A stretch of DNA of 32,462 nt, from NCBI GenBank assembly GCA_937873305.1, contig CALMOM010000148.1, forward strand, positions 3,009 through 35,470, read 5' to 3'. Within the stretch, counting starts at the first letter, position 1. Every line of letters begins with the position of its first letter. Source of the stretch: an uncultured Terriglobus sp. GTDB lineage: Bacteria; Acidobacteriota; Terriglobia; Terriglobales; Acidobacteriaceae. A program made the translations under genes and the position numbers. This document shows positions 21,714-29,578 of the stretch, piece after piece. The notes beneath the pieces were generated by a model. That model saw only the letters and a list, made by a program, of their open reading frames with translations. It ran no database searches and was not told where the DNA came from.

Positions 21714-23132
21714 ATGCCAAATCCCGCAGTGATCGTCGTCGGTCTCGTTGTGCTGGTGACCGTTGTGTTGTTATCCGTGCTTGCCCGCATGTTCCGGAAA
21801 GCCGGGCCCAATGAAGCACTCATCGTCTTTGGCTTTCGAGGGCCGCGCGTCATCAAAGGCCACGGCACCGTCATCTTTCCTGTGGTCGAGCATGCACGCG
21901 AACTCTCGCTGGAACTCATGAGCTTCGACGTCGCGCCGCAGCAGGACCTGTACACCCGGCAGGGAGTCGCTGTCACCGTGGAAGCCGTGGCACAGATCAA
22001 GGTGCGCTCCGACCAGGAGTCGATCCTGACCGCGGCAGAGCAGTTCCTGACCAAGTCGCCGGACCAGCGCGAAGGGCTCATCCGCCTAGTGATGGAAGGT
22101 CACCTGCGCGGCATCATCGGCCAGCTTACGGTCGAACAAATTGTGAAAGAGCCGGAGATGGTGGCAGAGCGGATGCGGTCTACCTGCGCGGGTGACATGA
22201 GCAAAATGGGGCTGGAGGTGGTGAGCTTCACCATTCGCGAGGTGCGCGACAAGAACGAGTACATCACCAATATGGGACGGCCGGACGTGGCCCGCATCAA
22301 GCGCGATGCAGAGATCGCATCCGCCGAGGCGGAGCGCGACACGGCCATTCGGCGCGCCAACGCGCTGCGTGAGGCTGCGGTGGCAAAGGCCGCCTCCGAC
22401 CAGGACCGCGTCATCGCAGAAACGGCGTCGCTCGCCAAGCAGGCAGAAGCGCAGCGCGACCTGGACATTCAGAAAGCGCAGTTTACAGAGCAGTCGCGCA
22501 GGCAGGAAGCGCAGGCTGACAAGGCATACGAACTGCAAACCAATGTCATGCAGCAAAAGGTCATTGCAGAGCACGTGCGTGTGCAGCAGATTGAGAAAGA
22601 AGGCCAGGTCAAGGTGCAGGAAGCCGAGATCATGCGTAACGAGAAGGAGTTGATCGCCACGGTCCTCAAGCGGTCTGAAATTGACAAGCAACGCATCGAA
22701 AATATGGCCGGTGCTGAGCGGGCACGGCTCATCGCAGAAGCGGAAGGCCGTGCTTCGGCCATTCGCGTCCAGGGCGAGGCGGAAGCCGCCATCATCTTCC
22801 AAAAGGGTGAGGCAGAAGCCAAGGCGATGAACGTCAAAGCCGAGGCATACCAGGAGTGGTCGCAGGCTGCCGTTGTCGACAAACTCATCACAAACATGGC
22901 AGAGGTGGTGCGCGCCATGAGTGAGCCGTTGAGCAAGGTCGACAAGATCACCATTGTGTCCACGGGCAGCGAAGGCAACATCGGCGCGCACAAACTCACG
23001 GGCGAAATGACCGAAATTGCTGCGCAGGTGCCCGCACTGTTCGAAGCCTTGAGCGGCATGAAGATGTCGGACCTCATGTCGAATGTTAAGAGTATGGCCG
23101 TCCGTAACGGCGATAGCGGGACGTCACACTAG
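21714..23132 (+). CDS. Flotillin-like SPFH protein
   Basis: A 472-residue protein from ATG 21714 (weak GAAAG upstream). One N-terminal membrane segment (VIVVGLVVLVTVVLLSVLA) is followed by the SPFH/band-7 domain, about residues 30-200: RKAGPNEALIVFGFRGPRV, LELMSFDVAPQQDLYTRQGV and VEAVAQIKVRSDQESILTAA. From ~200 to ~390 there is a long charged coiled coil with the Glu-Ala repeats of flotillins (AEAERDTAIRRANALREAAV, ERARLIAEAEGRASAIRVQG, KGEAEAKAMNVKAEAYQEW). The C-terminus (ITIVSTGSEGNIGAHKLTGE) resembles the flotillin domain that mediates oligomerisation. Flotillins scaffold ordered membrane domains. The length matches YqiK/FloT-type proteins, not the shorter FloA. It is 60 bp after the NfeD-like gene and 72 bp before pspA. 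Confidence 0.9.
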   Translation: MPNPAVIVVGLVVLVTVVLLSVLARMFRKAGPNEALIVFGFRGPRVIKGHGTVIFPVVEHARELSLELMSFDVAPQQDLYTRQGVAVTVEAVAQIKVRSDQESILTAAEQFLTKSPDQREGLIRLVMEGHLRGIIGQLTVEQIVKEPEMVAERMRSTCAGDMSKMGLEVVSFTIREVRDKNEYITNMGRPDVARIKRDAEIASAEAERDTAIRRANALREAAVAKAASDQDRVIAETASLAKQAEAQRDLDIQKAQFTEQSRRQEAQADKAYELQTNVMQQKVIAEHVRVQQIEKEGQVKVQEAEIMRNEKELIATVLKRSEIDKQRIENMAGAERARLIAEAEGRASAIRVQGEAEAAIIFQKGEAEAKAMNVKAEAYQEWSQAAVVDKLITNMAEVVRAMSEPLSKVDKITIVSTGSEGNIGAHKLTGEMTEIAAQVPALFEALSGMKMSDLMSNVKSMAVRNGDSGTSH

Positions 23133-23204
23133 TCAGTAACAGTGGCCTGCGTCTCAGCAAAGACGCAGCCATTCGAGTCGAACGGGTCAGCGAAGGAGAT
23201 GGGC

Positions 23205-23858
23205 ATGGCACTTCTGGAACGAGTTACAACACTGTTGCGGGCAAACCTGAACGATCTGATCGATCGTGCGCAGGATCCTGAGAAGATGCTGAAACAGCTC
23301 ATCCTCGACATGGAAAACCAGCTGCTCCAGGTAAAAACGCAGGTTGCCATCGCGATGGCAGACCAGCATGTGCTGGAGAAGAAACGGGAAGCGCACCAGC
23401 AGCAGGCACAGGACTGGAACAAGAAGGCGGCGCTCGCCGTGTCCCGCGACCGGGATGACATGGCAAGGCAGGCGCTTTCCCGGTCCCTGACAGAGACCCG
23501 TTCCTTAAACGCGTTCACACAGCAGCTGGACGATCAACGCGCGCAAACCGAAACCCTTCGCGCCAGTTACCTGAAGCTTCAGCAGAAACTGGCAGAAACC
23601 AGGAACCGGTGCGAGGTACTGCGCGCCATGAGTCGCCGAGCGCACGTCGTAGGCAGGGCGCAACGCGCCACAACTCCGCTTTCCAGCGGCGCACTGGAAC
23701 GCTACGGGGAGCACGTGCAGCAGCAAGCAGCAGCCAACCACGCTCGTACCGTGCTGGACAGTCCTGATCTCAGCGAAACGTTTGCGGAGATGGAACGAGA
23801 GGAGCAGGTGAACCTCTTGCTGGACCAACTCAAGAGTCAACTCGCATTGAACGCATAG
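23205..23858 (+). CDS. pspA: PspA/IM30 family membrane-stress protein
   Basis: A 217-residue protein. ATG 23205 is chosen because AAGGAG ends six bases upstream; an ATG two codons earlier overlaps that site. MALLERVTTLLRANLNDLID is the amphipathic helix of PspA/Vipp1 proteins, followed by RAQDPEKMLKQLILDMENQL, the conserved start of the long alpha-helical hairpin. The remainder is nearly all charged helix with many Gln, Ala, Arg and Glu and no membrane segment. PspA-family proteins form ESCRT-III-like rods or rings that protect and repair the inner membrane and maintain the proton-motive force. No PspF, PspB or PspC is encoded nearby; regulation presumably runs through the XRE gene at the front of the operon. 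Confidence 0.9.
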   Translation: MALLERVTTLLRANLNDLIDRAQDPEKMLKQLILDMENQLLQVKTQVAIAMADQHVLEKKREAHQQQAQDWNKKAALAVSRDRDDMARQALSRSLTETRSLNAFTQQLDDQRAQTETLRASYLKLQQKLAETRNRCEVLRAMSRRAHVVGRAQRATTPLSSGALERYGEHVQQQAAANHARTVLDSPDLSETFAEMEREEQVNLLLDQLKSQLALNA

Positions 23859-23902
23859 CCTTATCAGGGCCCAACCCTACGTGAGTGCCCTAAGGTACAG
23901 AG

Positions 23903-23944
23903 CTGCGCCACTGCTGCGCAGGACTGTGGCAGCCAAGTGGCTGC
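23903..23944. terminator. Two small hairpins between convergent pspA and glyA
   Basis: CTGCGC (23903-23908) pairs with GCGCAG (23916-23921), and GCAGCC (23929-23934) pairs with GGCTGC (23939-23944) through a 4-base loop. They sit in the short convergent gap and may end both transcripts, although no T run is present on either side. Confidence 0.4.
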
Positions 23945-23946
23945 AG

Positions 23947-25242
23947 TCAGTCGGCCAGCACCATTTCGCGCTCGTCCACTGGCTGCCGCAGCCAGCCGTA
24001 TAGCGGGAACTCCTCAGCCAGCGCGCTTACCTGCTTGTGGATGGCGCGCAGGCATGTGTCGTCGGCGCGGTGCGTGAGTGCCTCGGCGATCCAGCCTGCG
24101 ATGCGGCGCATTTCGCCCTCGCGCATGCCGCGGGTGGTGAGCGCGGGCGTGCCGAAGCGCACACCGCTCGGCTTCAGCGGCGGATTGGTGTCGTACGGAA
24201 TGGCATTTTTGTTGACCGTGATGCCGGCCTTGCCCAGCGCCGCCTCGGCCTCGCTGCCCAGCATGCCCTTGGCGAAGACGTCCACCAGCAGCAGGTGCGT
24301 GTCCGTGCCGCCAGAGACGATGCGGTAGCCCTCGCCCCGCAGCGCCTCGGCCAGCGCCCGCGCGTTGTTGACGGTTTGCTGCGAGTAGGTGTGGAACTCC
24401 GGCTGCAGCGCTTCTTGAAAGGCCACCGCTTTCGCGGCCACCACATGCATCAGCGGCCCGCCCTGCTGACCGGGGAACACGCTGCGGTCCAGCCCCTGCG
24501 CGAACTCCGCCTTGCACATGGCCATGCCGCTGCGTGGCCCACGCAGCGTCTTGTGCGTGGTGGTGGTCACCATGTGCGCGTGCGGCACCGGCGAAGGGTG
24601 CACGCCGCCCGCGACCAGACCGGCAAAGTGCGCCATATCGACCATCAGGTACGCGCCCACGGCATCAGCAATGCTGCGCATGCGCTCGAAGTCCCACACG
24701 CGCGGGTAGGCCGAACCGCCGCCCACGATGACCTTGGGGTTTTCGCGGCGGGCAATGGCTTCCAACTCATCGTAGTTGATGCGCTCCGTCTCGCGGCTCA
24801 CCTGGTAGGGCACAATGCGATACAGCTTGCCGCTGAAGTTGAGCTTGTGGCCGTGCGTCAGGTGGCCGCCGTGCGCCAGGTCCAGCCCCAGGATAGTGTC
24901 GCCCGTCTGGATCAGCGTCATGTATGCCGCGGCGTTGGCCTGTGAGCCCGAATGCGGCTGTACGTTGACGTGGTCCGCGCCAAAGATGCGCCTGGCCCGG
25001 TCCCGCGCGATATTCTCGATCACGTCGGCAAACTCGCAGCCGCCGTAGTAGCGCTTGCCCGGGTAGCCCTCGGCGTACTTGTTGGTGAAGACGGTGCCAG
25101 TCGCTTCCAGCACGGCGCGCGACACGAAGTTTTCCGACGCAATCATCTCCAGCCCGTCGTGCTGGCGCTCCGCCTCAAAGGCGATCTGCGCGGCAATTTC
25201 CGGGTCGGCAAGGGAGAGGGGAGCCTGGAGGTCAATGGGCAT
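23947..25242 (-). CDS. glyA: Serine hydroxymethyltransferase
   Basis: A 431-residue protein from ATG 25242, which has a GAGG eight bases upstream; a longer open frame to 25302 is not supported. It shows the full SHMT signature set: [58 protein letters not shown] and [28 protein letters not shown] contains Lys231, the lysine that binds pyridoxal phosphate. The length is as usual. The enzyme interconverts serine and glycine while charging tetrahydrofolate with a one-carbon unit; it is cytoplasmic. It appears to be a single-gene unit divergent from the small ORF at 25429. I looked for a glycine or folate riboswitch in the 186-bp upstream gap and did not recognise one. Confidence 0.97.
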   Translation of the reverse strand: MPIDLQAPLSLADPEIAAQIAFEAERQHDGLEMIASENFVSRAVLEATGTVFTNKYAEGYPGKRYYGGCEFADVIENIARDRARRIFGADHVNVQPHSGSQANAAAYMTLIQTGDTILGLDLAHGGHLTHGHKLNFSGKLYRIVPYQVSRETERINYDELEAIARRENPKVIVGGGSAYPRVWDFERMRSIADAVGAYLMVDMAHFAGLVAGGVHPSPVPHAHMVTTTTHKTLRGPRSGMAMCKAEFAQGLDRSVFPGQQGGPLMHVVAAKAVAFQEALQPEFHTYSQQTVNNARALAEALRGEGYRIVSGGTDTHLLLVDVFAKGMLGSEAEAALGKAGITVNKNAIPYDTNPPLKPSGVRFGTPALTTRGMREGEMRRIAGWIAEALTHRADDTCLRAIHKQVSALAEEFPLYGWLRQPVDEREMVLAD

Positions 25243-25428
25243 GGCGGAAACCTCATCTTTCTGCGGTGGCGTTGTCTGCCACAGGTGGAGATGCACCTTC
25301 AAGTTTACAGACCGAGTATGTCACCTGTCCTGAATTGGGACGTCTCGCCTTCTGAAAATCGGCCTCGCCAACGCGACTGATGGTCAGGGAAGTGTGTTCG
25401 ATAGAGGCAAAGAGGTACTGTTGCAACC

Positions 25429-25530
25429 ATGTCGTACTTACTCTGGTCCGGACTCATCCTGGCAACTGTGGTCTTGCCGTGCGCCATTGTGTATGGCATC
25501 CTGCCGCAAAACGATGGCCGTGCCATCTAG
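25429..25530 (+). CDS. Possible 33-residue single-span membrane protein
   Basis: ATG at 25429 opens a short frame: MSYLLWSGLILATVVLPCAI then VYGILPQNDGRAI and TAG. One hydrophobic helix (residues 3-24) is flanked by a polar tail, as in many real small membrane proteins. A GAGG lies about 13 bases upstream, slightly far. Its stop shares the palindrome CTAG with the stop of the convergent glycosyltransferase gene, so the two end within a 4-bp overlap. There is otherwise no explanation for the ~280 bp between glyA and that gene. I do not recognise a family; it could also be a chance frame. Confidence 0.4.
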   Translation: MSYLLWSGLILATVVLPCAIVYGILPQNDGRAI

Positions 25531-26744
25531 CTGCGGGCAATTCGCTCCATGGCACCGCGCCGCAGCCGGAAGCGCTCCCCGCGCCACACGGCATCGTTCC
25601 CGGCATAGCTCCAGGCCCACAGCAGCAGGCTGGTGAAGTCTCGCACCGGGAGCAGCCAAAGGTCACGCAACACCTGGCCGTCGCGCAGGATGCCTACGCC
25701 CACGTTCAGCAGCACAGCCACCCGCAGCAGTACCACCAGCGAGAGCAGTGAAATGCTGGGCAGCGCAAATCCGCACGCCACCACGTTTAGCGCGGCCCAC
25801 GGCAGGGCATAGCTCACCACCATGCCAAAGAAGCTCCAGGGGCGGGCATCGCGCACCGTGCGCCACCAGCGGATCTGGTGCTGCCAGAAGCTCCTCGCAC
25901 TGTAGTTGGGCACAGAGGTCTGCACCGGCTCCGCAACCATGAGTACGCGAAATCCGGCGCGGCTGACGCGCTCGCCCAACTCGTAGTCGTCGGCAATGCG
26001 GCCCAGCAGTGGTGCCATGCCGCCGATCTGTTCCAGCGTTGCGGCCCGCAGGGCAAGTGTGCTGCCCAGGCCGAACTTCATGCCCCGGTCCAGCATCCGC
26101 GCCGTGAATACGCCGGGCAGGAGGTCGCCCGCGATGCCTAGCGCCTCCAGCCGCGCCCATACCGTTGGGTTCGGCAGGGTACGACCCAGGTACGGCGCGG
26201 TCACAAAGCCTACCCCCGGCTGCTGGAGGGCGGCTGCCACGGAAGTAAGGTAGCCCGGCCCGGCCAGGATGTCCGCATCGTTGATGACCAGTACCTCGCC
26301 CAGGGCGTGCGGCACCAGTTGCAGCAGCGTGCTCACCTTGCCGTTGGTGCCCAGCCGCTCTGGGCACGGCAGGGCGCGTATCGGCACCTCTGGGAACTCG
26401 GCCTGCAGCCGTGCGACGTCGGCCAGCAGCTGCGGGTCATCCGGCTCGGCCATCCCCAGCAGCAGCTCGAACCGGCCCGGGTACTGCTGCAGGCACATGC
26501 TGCGGAAGGCTTCGAAGCGGTGCGGATCGGTACCCTTCACCGGCTTCAGAACGGAGATAGTTGGCCATGCTGCGGGTGCGGGGAGAGGTAGCTCGCGCCG
26601 GAAGCCTCGCGCAGCGAACAGGGCCAGCAGTAGGAAGACCAGACCGGCCAGGGTGATGAGCGTGGTGGCAAGCGCGACAAGCTGCGGCAGAATGAGAAGG
26701 AAACCGGGCGGCACAGGTCCAGTGTACGGAGCCTCTCCTGCCAA
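25527..26744 (-). CDS. hpnI: HpnI/ceramide-glucosyltransferase-like membrane glycosyltransferase
   Basis: About 405 residues from TTG 26744; GTG 26714 is an alternative and neither has well-spaced ribosome-binding purines. One N-terminal helix (LVALATTLITLAGLVFLLLA) is followed by a GT-A domain: ISVLKPVKGTD, NDADIL with the metal-binding Asp-Ala-Asp at 156-158, GRIADDYELG with Asp252, and HQIRWWRT at 289-296 in the position of the (Q/R)xxRW signature. Two or three further helices close the protein. This D1-D2-D3-RW set defines GT21-like enzymes, including HpnI, which adds N-acetylglucosamine to bacteriohopanetetrol, and ceramide glucosyltransferase. The hopanoid assignment rests on overall similarity; no other hpn gene is in the window, so a different lipid acceptor is possible. 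Confidence 0.75.
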   Translation of the reverse strand: MAGEAPYTGPVPPGFLLILPQLVALATTLITLAGLVFLLLALFAARGFRRELPLPAPAAWPTISVLKPVKGTDPHRFEAFRSMCLQQYPGRFELLLGMAEPDDPQLLADVARLQAEFPEVPIRALPCPERLGTNGKVSTLLQLVPHALGEVLVINDADILAGPGYLTSVAAALQQPGVGFVTAPYLGRTLPNPTVWARLEALGIAGDLLPGVFTARMLDRGMKFGLGSTLALRAATLEQIGGMAPLLGRIADDYELGERVSRAGFRVLMVAEPVQTSVPNYSARSFWQHQIRWWRTVRDARPWSFFGMVVSYALPWAALNVVACGFALPSISLLSLVVLLRVAVLLNVGVGILRDGQVLRDLWLLPVRDFTSLLLWAWSYAGNDAVWRGERFRLRRGAMERIARS

Positions 26745-26948
26745 AATCGTGGTGCAGAGCGTCTTTCGGCGCGAACATTACAAAGGGTGCCGATTAGCGT
26801 GCAGAAAGCGCGTTCTACGTGCGCAAATGGTGCGTCGCGACGTGCGGTTTCGCTCCGATCTTGCTGTTGCAATACCTGTTTTGTGCGCTTGTGAGCCGCT
26901 TTTAGTGGCGTATGTGCGCGATGTTGCACGTTACACGGCGCGATGCAC

Positions 26949-28019
26949 TCAGTCGCTCGGAATCGCCGTTAGTTTGGCGCTTCTAGACGACGATGTGCCC
27001 GAGGTCTGGTCCATGTACCTTCGCCACCAGAGGGTATTGCGCGGCTCGCCGGTGAACTCCGTTGGCTCACCCGGCTCCGGCACCCACAGGGGCAAGCCTG
27101 CCTCGGCAGCCATCTCTGTCAGGCGCTCCGGCGGCTGAAACCAGTCGTGAAAGGCCAGGTTGAAGGTGCCCCAGTGAATGGGCATCAGCACCTTTGCCCG
27201 GAGGGCCTGTGCGGCCAGAACGGCGTTGTCCGGACCCATGTGGATGTCGGCCCACAGCGGGTCAAAGGCGCCGATTTCAAGGGTCGCCAGGTCGAATGGC
27301 CCGAACTGCTCGCCGATCTCACGAAAACCTGCATACAGTCCAGAGTCGGCCCCGTGGTAGACGTTATGCCCCCCGGTCCGGAGGACGAACGACGACCACA
27401 GCGTGGTGTACCGCTTCAGGCTCCTGCCCGAGAAGTGCCGCGCCGGCAAGGCTGTTAGCGTTAGCGGCGTCGGGCTGCTGGAAGGCACGGTTAACGTGTC
27501 CATCCAGTTCATCTCCTTAACCTTCGCCGCCGGAACGCCCCACCGTTGCAGGTGGCGGCCGACGCCTTCCGAGCAGATAAATAGCGGCGTCCGCTCCTGC
27601 AGCTGCGGGATAGCCGCGGCGTCCAGGTGGTCGTAGTGGTCGTGCGATAGCAGCACTGCGTCCAGCGGCGGCAGTTCGGCAATTGACAGCGGCGCAGGAA
27701 AGAAGCGAGCAGGACCAAAGCGCTGCGAAAACGACGCGCGCTTAGAGAAGACCGGGTCTATCAGCAGCGTGGTGCCGTCCATCTCCACCAGCAGCGAAGA
27801 ATGTCCGATGAGGGTAACGCGTAGGCCGCTTGCGGCTGGTGTCAGGAAGGCTCCGAGATCCGTGCGGAATGGCCCCAGTTGCCGGCGCGGCACACGCTCC
27901 TCTTTGCCGAATAGTAGCCTGCGAAAGATCGTAAGAAGGTGCTTGGTTGCACCCACCTCGGTGGGCACCGGGTTTTGGTACCGGCCGGTTTCATAGCGCG
28001 CGGGGCGCAGCAGTGACAT
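26949..28019 (-). CDS. Metallo-beta-lactamase fold hydrolase, NAPE-PLD/UlaG-like
   Basis: About 356 residues from ATG 28019 (MSLLRPARYETGRYQNPVPT); a longer frame to 28076 begins with TTG and is less likely. The N-terminal NPVPTE segment, IGHSSLLVEMDGTTLLIDPV and the metal motif SHDHYDHLD (His126, His128, Asp130, His131) are arranged as in N-acylphosphatidylethanolamine phospholipase D and UlaG-type lactonases. Later ligands are in YHGADSGLY and MPIHWGTFNLAFHDW. There is no signal peptide. Bacterial members are mostly uncharacterised; a phosphodiesterase or lipid-modifying role is a reasonable guess. It is 204 bp upstream of the glycosyltransferase on the same strand; that gap holds no gene I can support. 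Confidence 0.75.
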   Translation of the reverse strand: MSLLRPARYETGRYQNPVPTEVGATKHLLTIFRRLLFGKEERVPRRQLGPFRTDLGAFLTPAASGLRVTLIGHSSLLVEMDGTTLLIDPVFSKRASFSQRFGPARFFPAPLSIAELPPLDAVLLSHDHYDHLDAAAIPQLQERTPLFICSEGVGRHLQRWGVPAAKVKEMNWMDTLTVPSSSPTPLTLTALPARHFSGRSLKRYTTLWSSFVLRTGGHNVYHGADSGLYAGFREIGEQFGPFDLATLEIGAFDPLWADIHMGPDNAVLAAQALRAKVLMPIHWGTFNLAFHDWFQPPERLTEMAAEAGLPLWVPEPGEPTEFTGEPRNTLWWRRYMDQTSGTSSSRSAKLTAIPSD

Positions 28020-28082
28020 AGCCCGGTTTGGATGCGCGTCGACCGGGCGGAGTCGCGTTCTGTTCGTCACCTCCAACGCAGT

Positions 28083-28138
28083 GAAGGACCTGCTCTTGCC
28101 CCGGCAGCGGTGCTGCCCGACAGAAAAGCAGGTCCTTC
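28083..28138. repeat. Nested long palindrome of the GGTCCTTCG...CTCAGGATGACG extragenic type
   Basis: GAAGGACCTGCT (28083-28094) is the exact inverse of AGCAGGTCCTTC (28127-28138), and inside it GGCAGC (28103-28108) pairs with GCTGCC (28112-28117). The right arm runs into TCTCCGCTGTGCTCAGCTCAG and GATGACGATG (to ~28171), which I remember as a widely dispersed intergenic sequence in acidobacteria and some other phyla. The spacer 28020-28353 holds this and the smaller palindromes listed separately, and no gene that I can support. Confidence 0.7.
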
Positions 28139-28239
28139 GTCTCCGCTGTGCTCAGCTCAGGATGACGATGTGAATGGCAACTACTCAAGCCAAGTTTGAG
28201 ATGGCTTCAGCTGTTGACGTACGCTTAAGGCTGACCTCA

Positions 28240-28253
28240 GCGGCTAAAGCCGC
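28240..28253. repeat. Palindrome GCGGCTAAAGCCGC
   Basis: A 6-bp inverted repeat around AA, followed by GTCCTTA. It has the xGGCTAAAGCCx core of common acidobacterial spacer repeats. Confidence 0.6.
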
Positions 28254-28273
28254 GTCCTTACTCATTTGAATGT

Positions 28274-28293
28274 GGCACAGCTCAAGCTGTGCC
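28274..28293. repeat. Palindrome GGCACAGCTCAAGCTGTGCC
   Basis: A perfect 9-bp inverted repeat around CA, followed by CTTCCAAA. Its right part, CTCAAGCTGTGCCCT (28281-28295), recurs exactly at 28322-28336. Confidence 0.7.
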
Positions 28294-28321
28294 CTTCCAA
28301 ATTCCCAGACCACATCCGTAT

Positions 28322-28336
28322 CTCAAGCTGTGCCCT
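28322..28336. repeat. Half copy of the preceding palindrome
   Basis: CTCAAGCTGTGCCCT repeats 28281-28295 exactly, but its left arm (GGCACAG) is missing, so this is a decayed or partial unit 41 bp from the full one. Confidence 0.6.
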
Positions 28337-28343
28337 ATCGGAG

Positions 28344-28362
28344 CGGCCATTGTCTAAGGCCG
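28344..28362. repeat. Palindrome overlapping the lipoprotein gene end
   Basis: CGGCC (28344-28348) and GGCCG (28358-28362) bracket ATTGTCTAA. The right arm lies inside the last codons of the minus-strand lipoprotein gene, so the repeat supplies its stop codon and could serve as its terminator. Confidence 0.5.
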
Positions 28363-28962
28363 TGTCCGCGTGGGCACCTTCCAGCCGTCGTTGGTCAGTA
28401 CCAGCGTGGTCTGCGCGCTGTTGGTGGCCGCCAGAGCCGAGCTGAGCTGCGGAAAGGCGTTCTGCGTCTCCTGCGCCTGCGCCCAGTCCTTTACGTCGCC
28501 CAGCGTGTAGGTGTAGTTCACCGTAGTGGTCGCGCCCACATTGGTGCCCGCAGGTGTGTTGCTCACGATGTCCTTGACCTTGCGGTGCGCGAAGCAGAAG
28601 TTGCCGTAGCCCGGTTGGGTGGTGTCCGCGGTCCAGTTGCCGCGGCCCTTGTCCGAGAGGTCGTAGCTGTTGGCCTCTTTCTTTACGAGACCGAGCAGCT
28701 TCGATTTCTCGATCGGCGTGCGGGTCAGCAAGCCCTGGTCGACCAGGGCATCGAAGGGCTGCACCTTCTCTGCGTCGTCCTTGTCGTGCTGCTGCGGCAT
28801 CTGGATGGGCTGCTTGTACAGGCACTCTGGAAACTGGTCATAGTAGCTGTTGATGGCCGTTTTCAGGTTGCCGGTGTCATCCTTCTTCTTGTTGCAGCCG
28901 GTGGCTACCAGGGCCAGGGCGGCCACGGCTACGGTTCCAGTACGTAGTGCAGATGTCATCAT
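28354..28962 (-). CDS. Lipoprotein of unknown function
   Basis: A 202-residue protein from ATG 28962, preceded by GGAGAG at 9 bases; the next codon is also ATG. MMTSALRTGTVAVAALALVA followed by TGC-NKKK is a lipoprotein signal with the cysteine near residue 23, so it is probably anchored to a membrane facing the periplasm. The mature part contains INSYYDQFPECLYKQPIQMP, EKVQPFDALVDQGLLTRTPI and a Gly/Trp/Tyr-rich central part (KGRGNWTADTTQPGYGNFCF) with a second and third cysteine that might bond. The end (TTTVNYTYTLGDVKDWAQAQ, TLVLTNDGWKVPT) looks like the beta-sheet and helix of an NTF2-like or Ig-like fold. I do not recognise a named family. Its stop lies within a palindromic repeat. Confidence 0.7.
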   Translation of the reverse strand: MMTSALRTGTVAVAALALVATGCNKKKDDTGNLKTAINSYYDQFPECLYKQPIQMPQQHDKDDAEKVQPFDALVDQGLLTRTPIEKSKLLGLVKKEANSYDLSDKGRGNWTADTTQPGYGNFCFAHRKVKDIVSNTPAGTNVGATTTVNYTYTLGDVKDWAQAQETQNAFPQLSSALAATNSAQTTLVLTNDGWKVPTRTRP

Positions 28963-29086
28963 GTGCGCGGTCTCTCCATCGCGGCAGCAGGCTGCTCGCT
29001 GCGTGGTGAGATGCAGCGCCATGGCATATGCCGCCTATGCGACATTGATGAGTCCGCAGCACGATCTTGTTTGTTTGCAGGTGCAG

Positions 29087-29431
29087 CTACTTGCTGCAGG
29101 GCTTGCCGCCGTTGGCGCGGTCGCCCTCGGCCTTGGCTGCGTCCTCTGTCATGTATTTGCCGGCCTTGGTCTTGCCGTAGTAGGCGGTGCCTGGGCAGTG
29201 GTACACCTTGCTGCTGGTGTTGACCCATACCTGGCCGGGGCCGCCACCGGGTGCGGCGGCAACCTCTTTAAGTGACTTGCGCGCCGCCGCAGGTACCTTG
29301 GCCGACGGTGCGGGTGCGGCTGGAGCAGGAGCAGCGGGGCTGGCGGGTGCAGTTTGCGGGCTCTGCGCGTGCAGAGGCAGCAAACTGAACAGTGCAGCCA
29401 ACAGGAGAGCCGCGGGGGTGCGGAGCTTCAT
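29087..29431 (-). CDS. Small exported protein with VYHCPG...KPC domain
   Basis: A 114-residue protein from ATG 29431, with GAGGTC about 8 bases upstream. [20 protein letters not shown] then HAQ is a signal peptide. A low-complexity Ala/Pro linker (residues ~25-50) leads to a compact C-terminal domain: [40 protein letters not shown] and NGGKPCSK. The two cysteines and the histidine next to the first could bind a metal or form a disulfide. I recall similar short Ala/Pro-tethered domains (V-W-V-N-T-x-S-x-V-Y-H-x-P/C) in acidobacterial and proteobacterial proteins, without a known function. It lies 124 bp upstream of the lipoprotein gene on the same strand. Confidence 0.7.
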   Translation of the reverse strand: MKLRTPAALLLAALFSLLPLHAQSPQTAPASPAAPAPAAPAPSAKVPAAARKSLKEVAAAPGGGPGQVWVNTSSKVYHCPGTAYYGKTKAGKYMTEDAAKAEGDRANGGKPCSK

Positions 29432-29578
29432 AGTGGTTTGACCTCAGACGAAGAGACAAAATGTTACCGCCATGACTATACGCAAAGTGCGCTGTTGCGT
29501 GCTGCTACTGAGCCGATGCAACGAAAACAGTCGCTACCAGGACGCCCTACTCCTATCTATGGCACGGAGGCCCTCGAT

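Noticed and set aside
22086-22991. Minus-strand frame of 301 codons opposite the flotillin gene
   Set aside because: Its regular pattern mirrors the Glu/Ala coiled coil on the coding strand.
24037-24945. Plus-strand frame of 302 codons opposite glyA
   Set aside because: glyA is certain; the plus frame is an antisense artefact.
25243-25428. Possible glycine or folate riboswitch before glyA
   Set aside because: I could not find the paired conserved cores in this 186-bp gap on the minus strand.
28083-28362. CRISPR array
   Set aside because: The units are palindromes of different sequence and length with irregular spacing, not identical repeats with uniform spacers.
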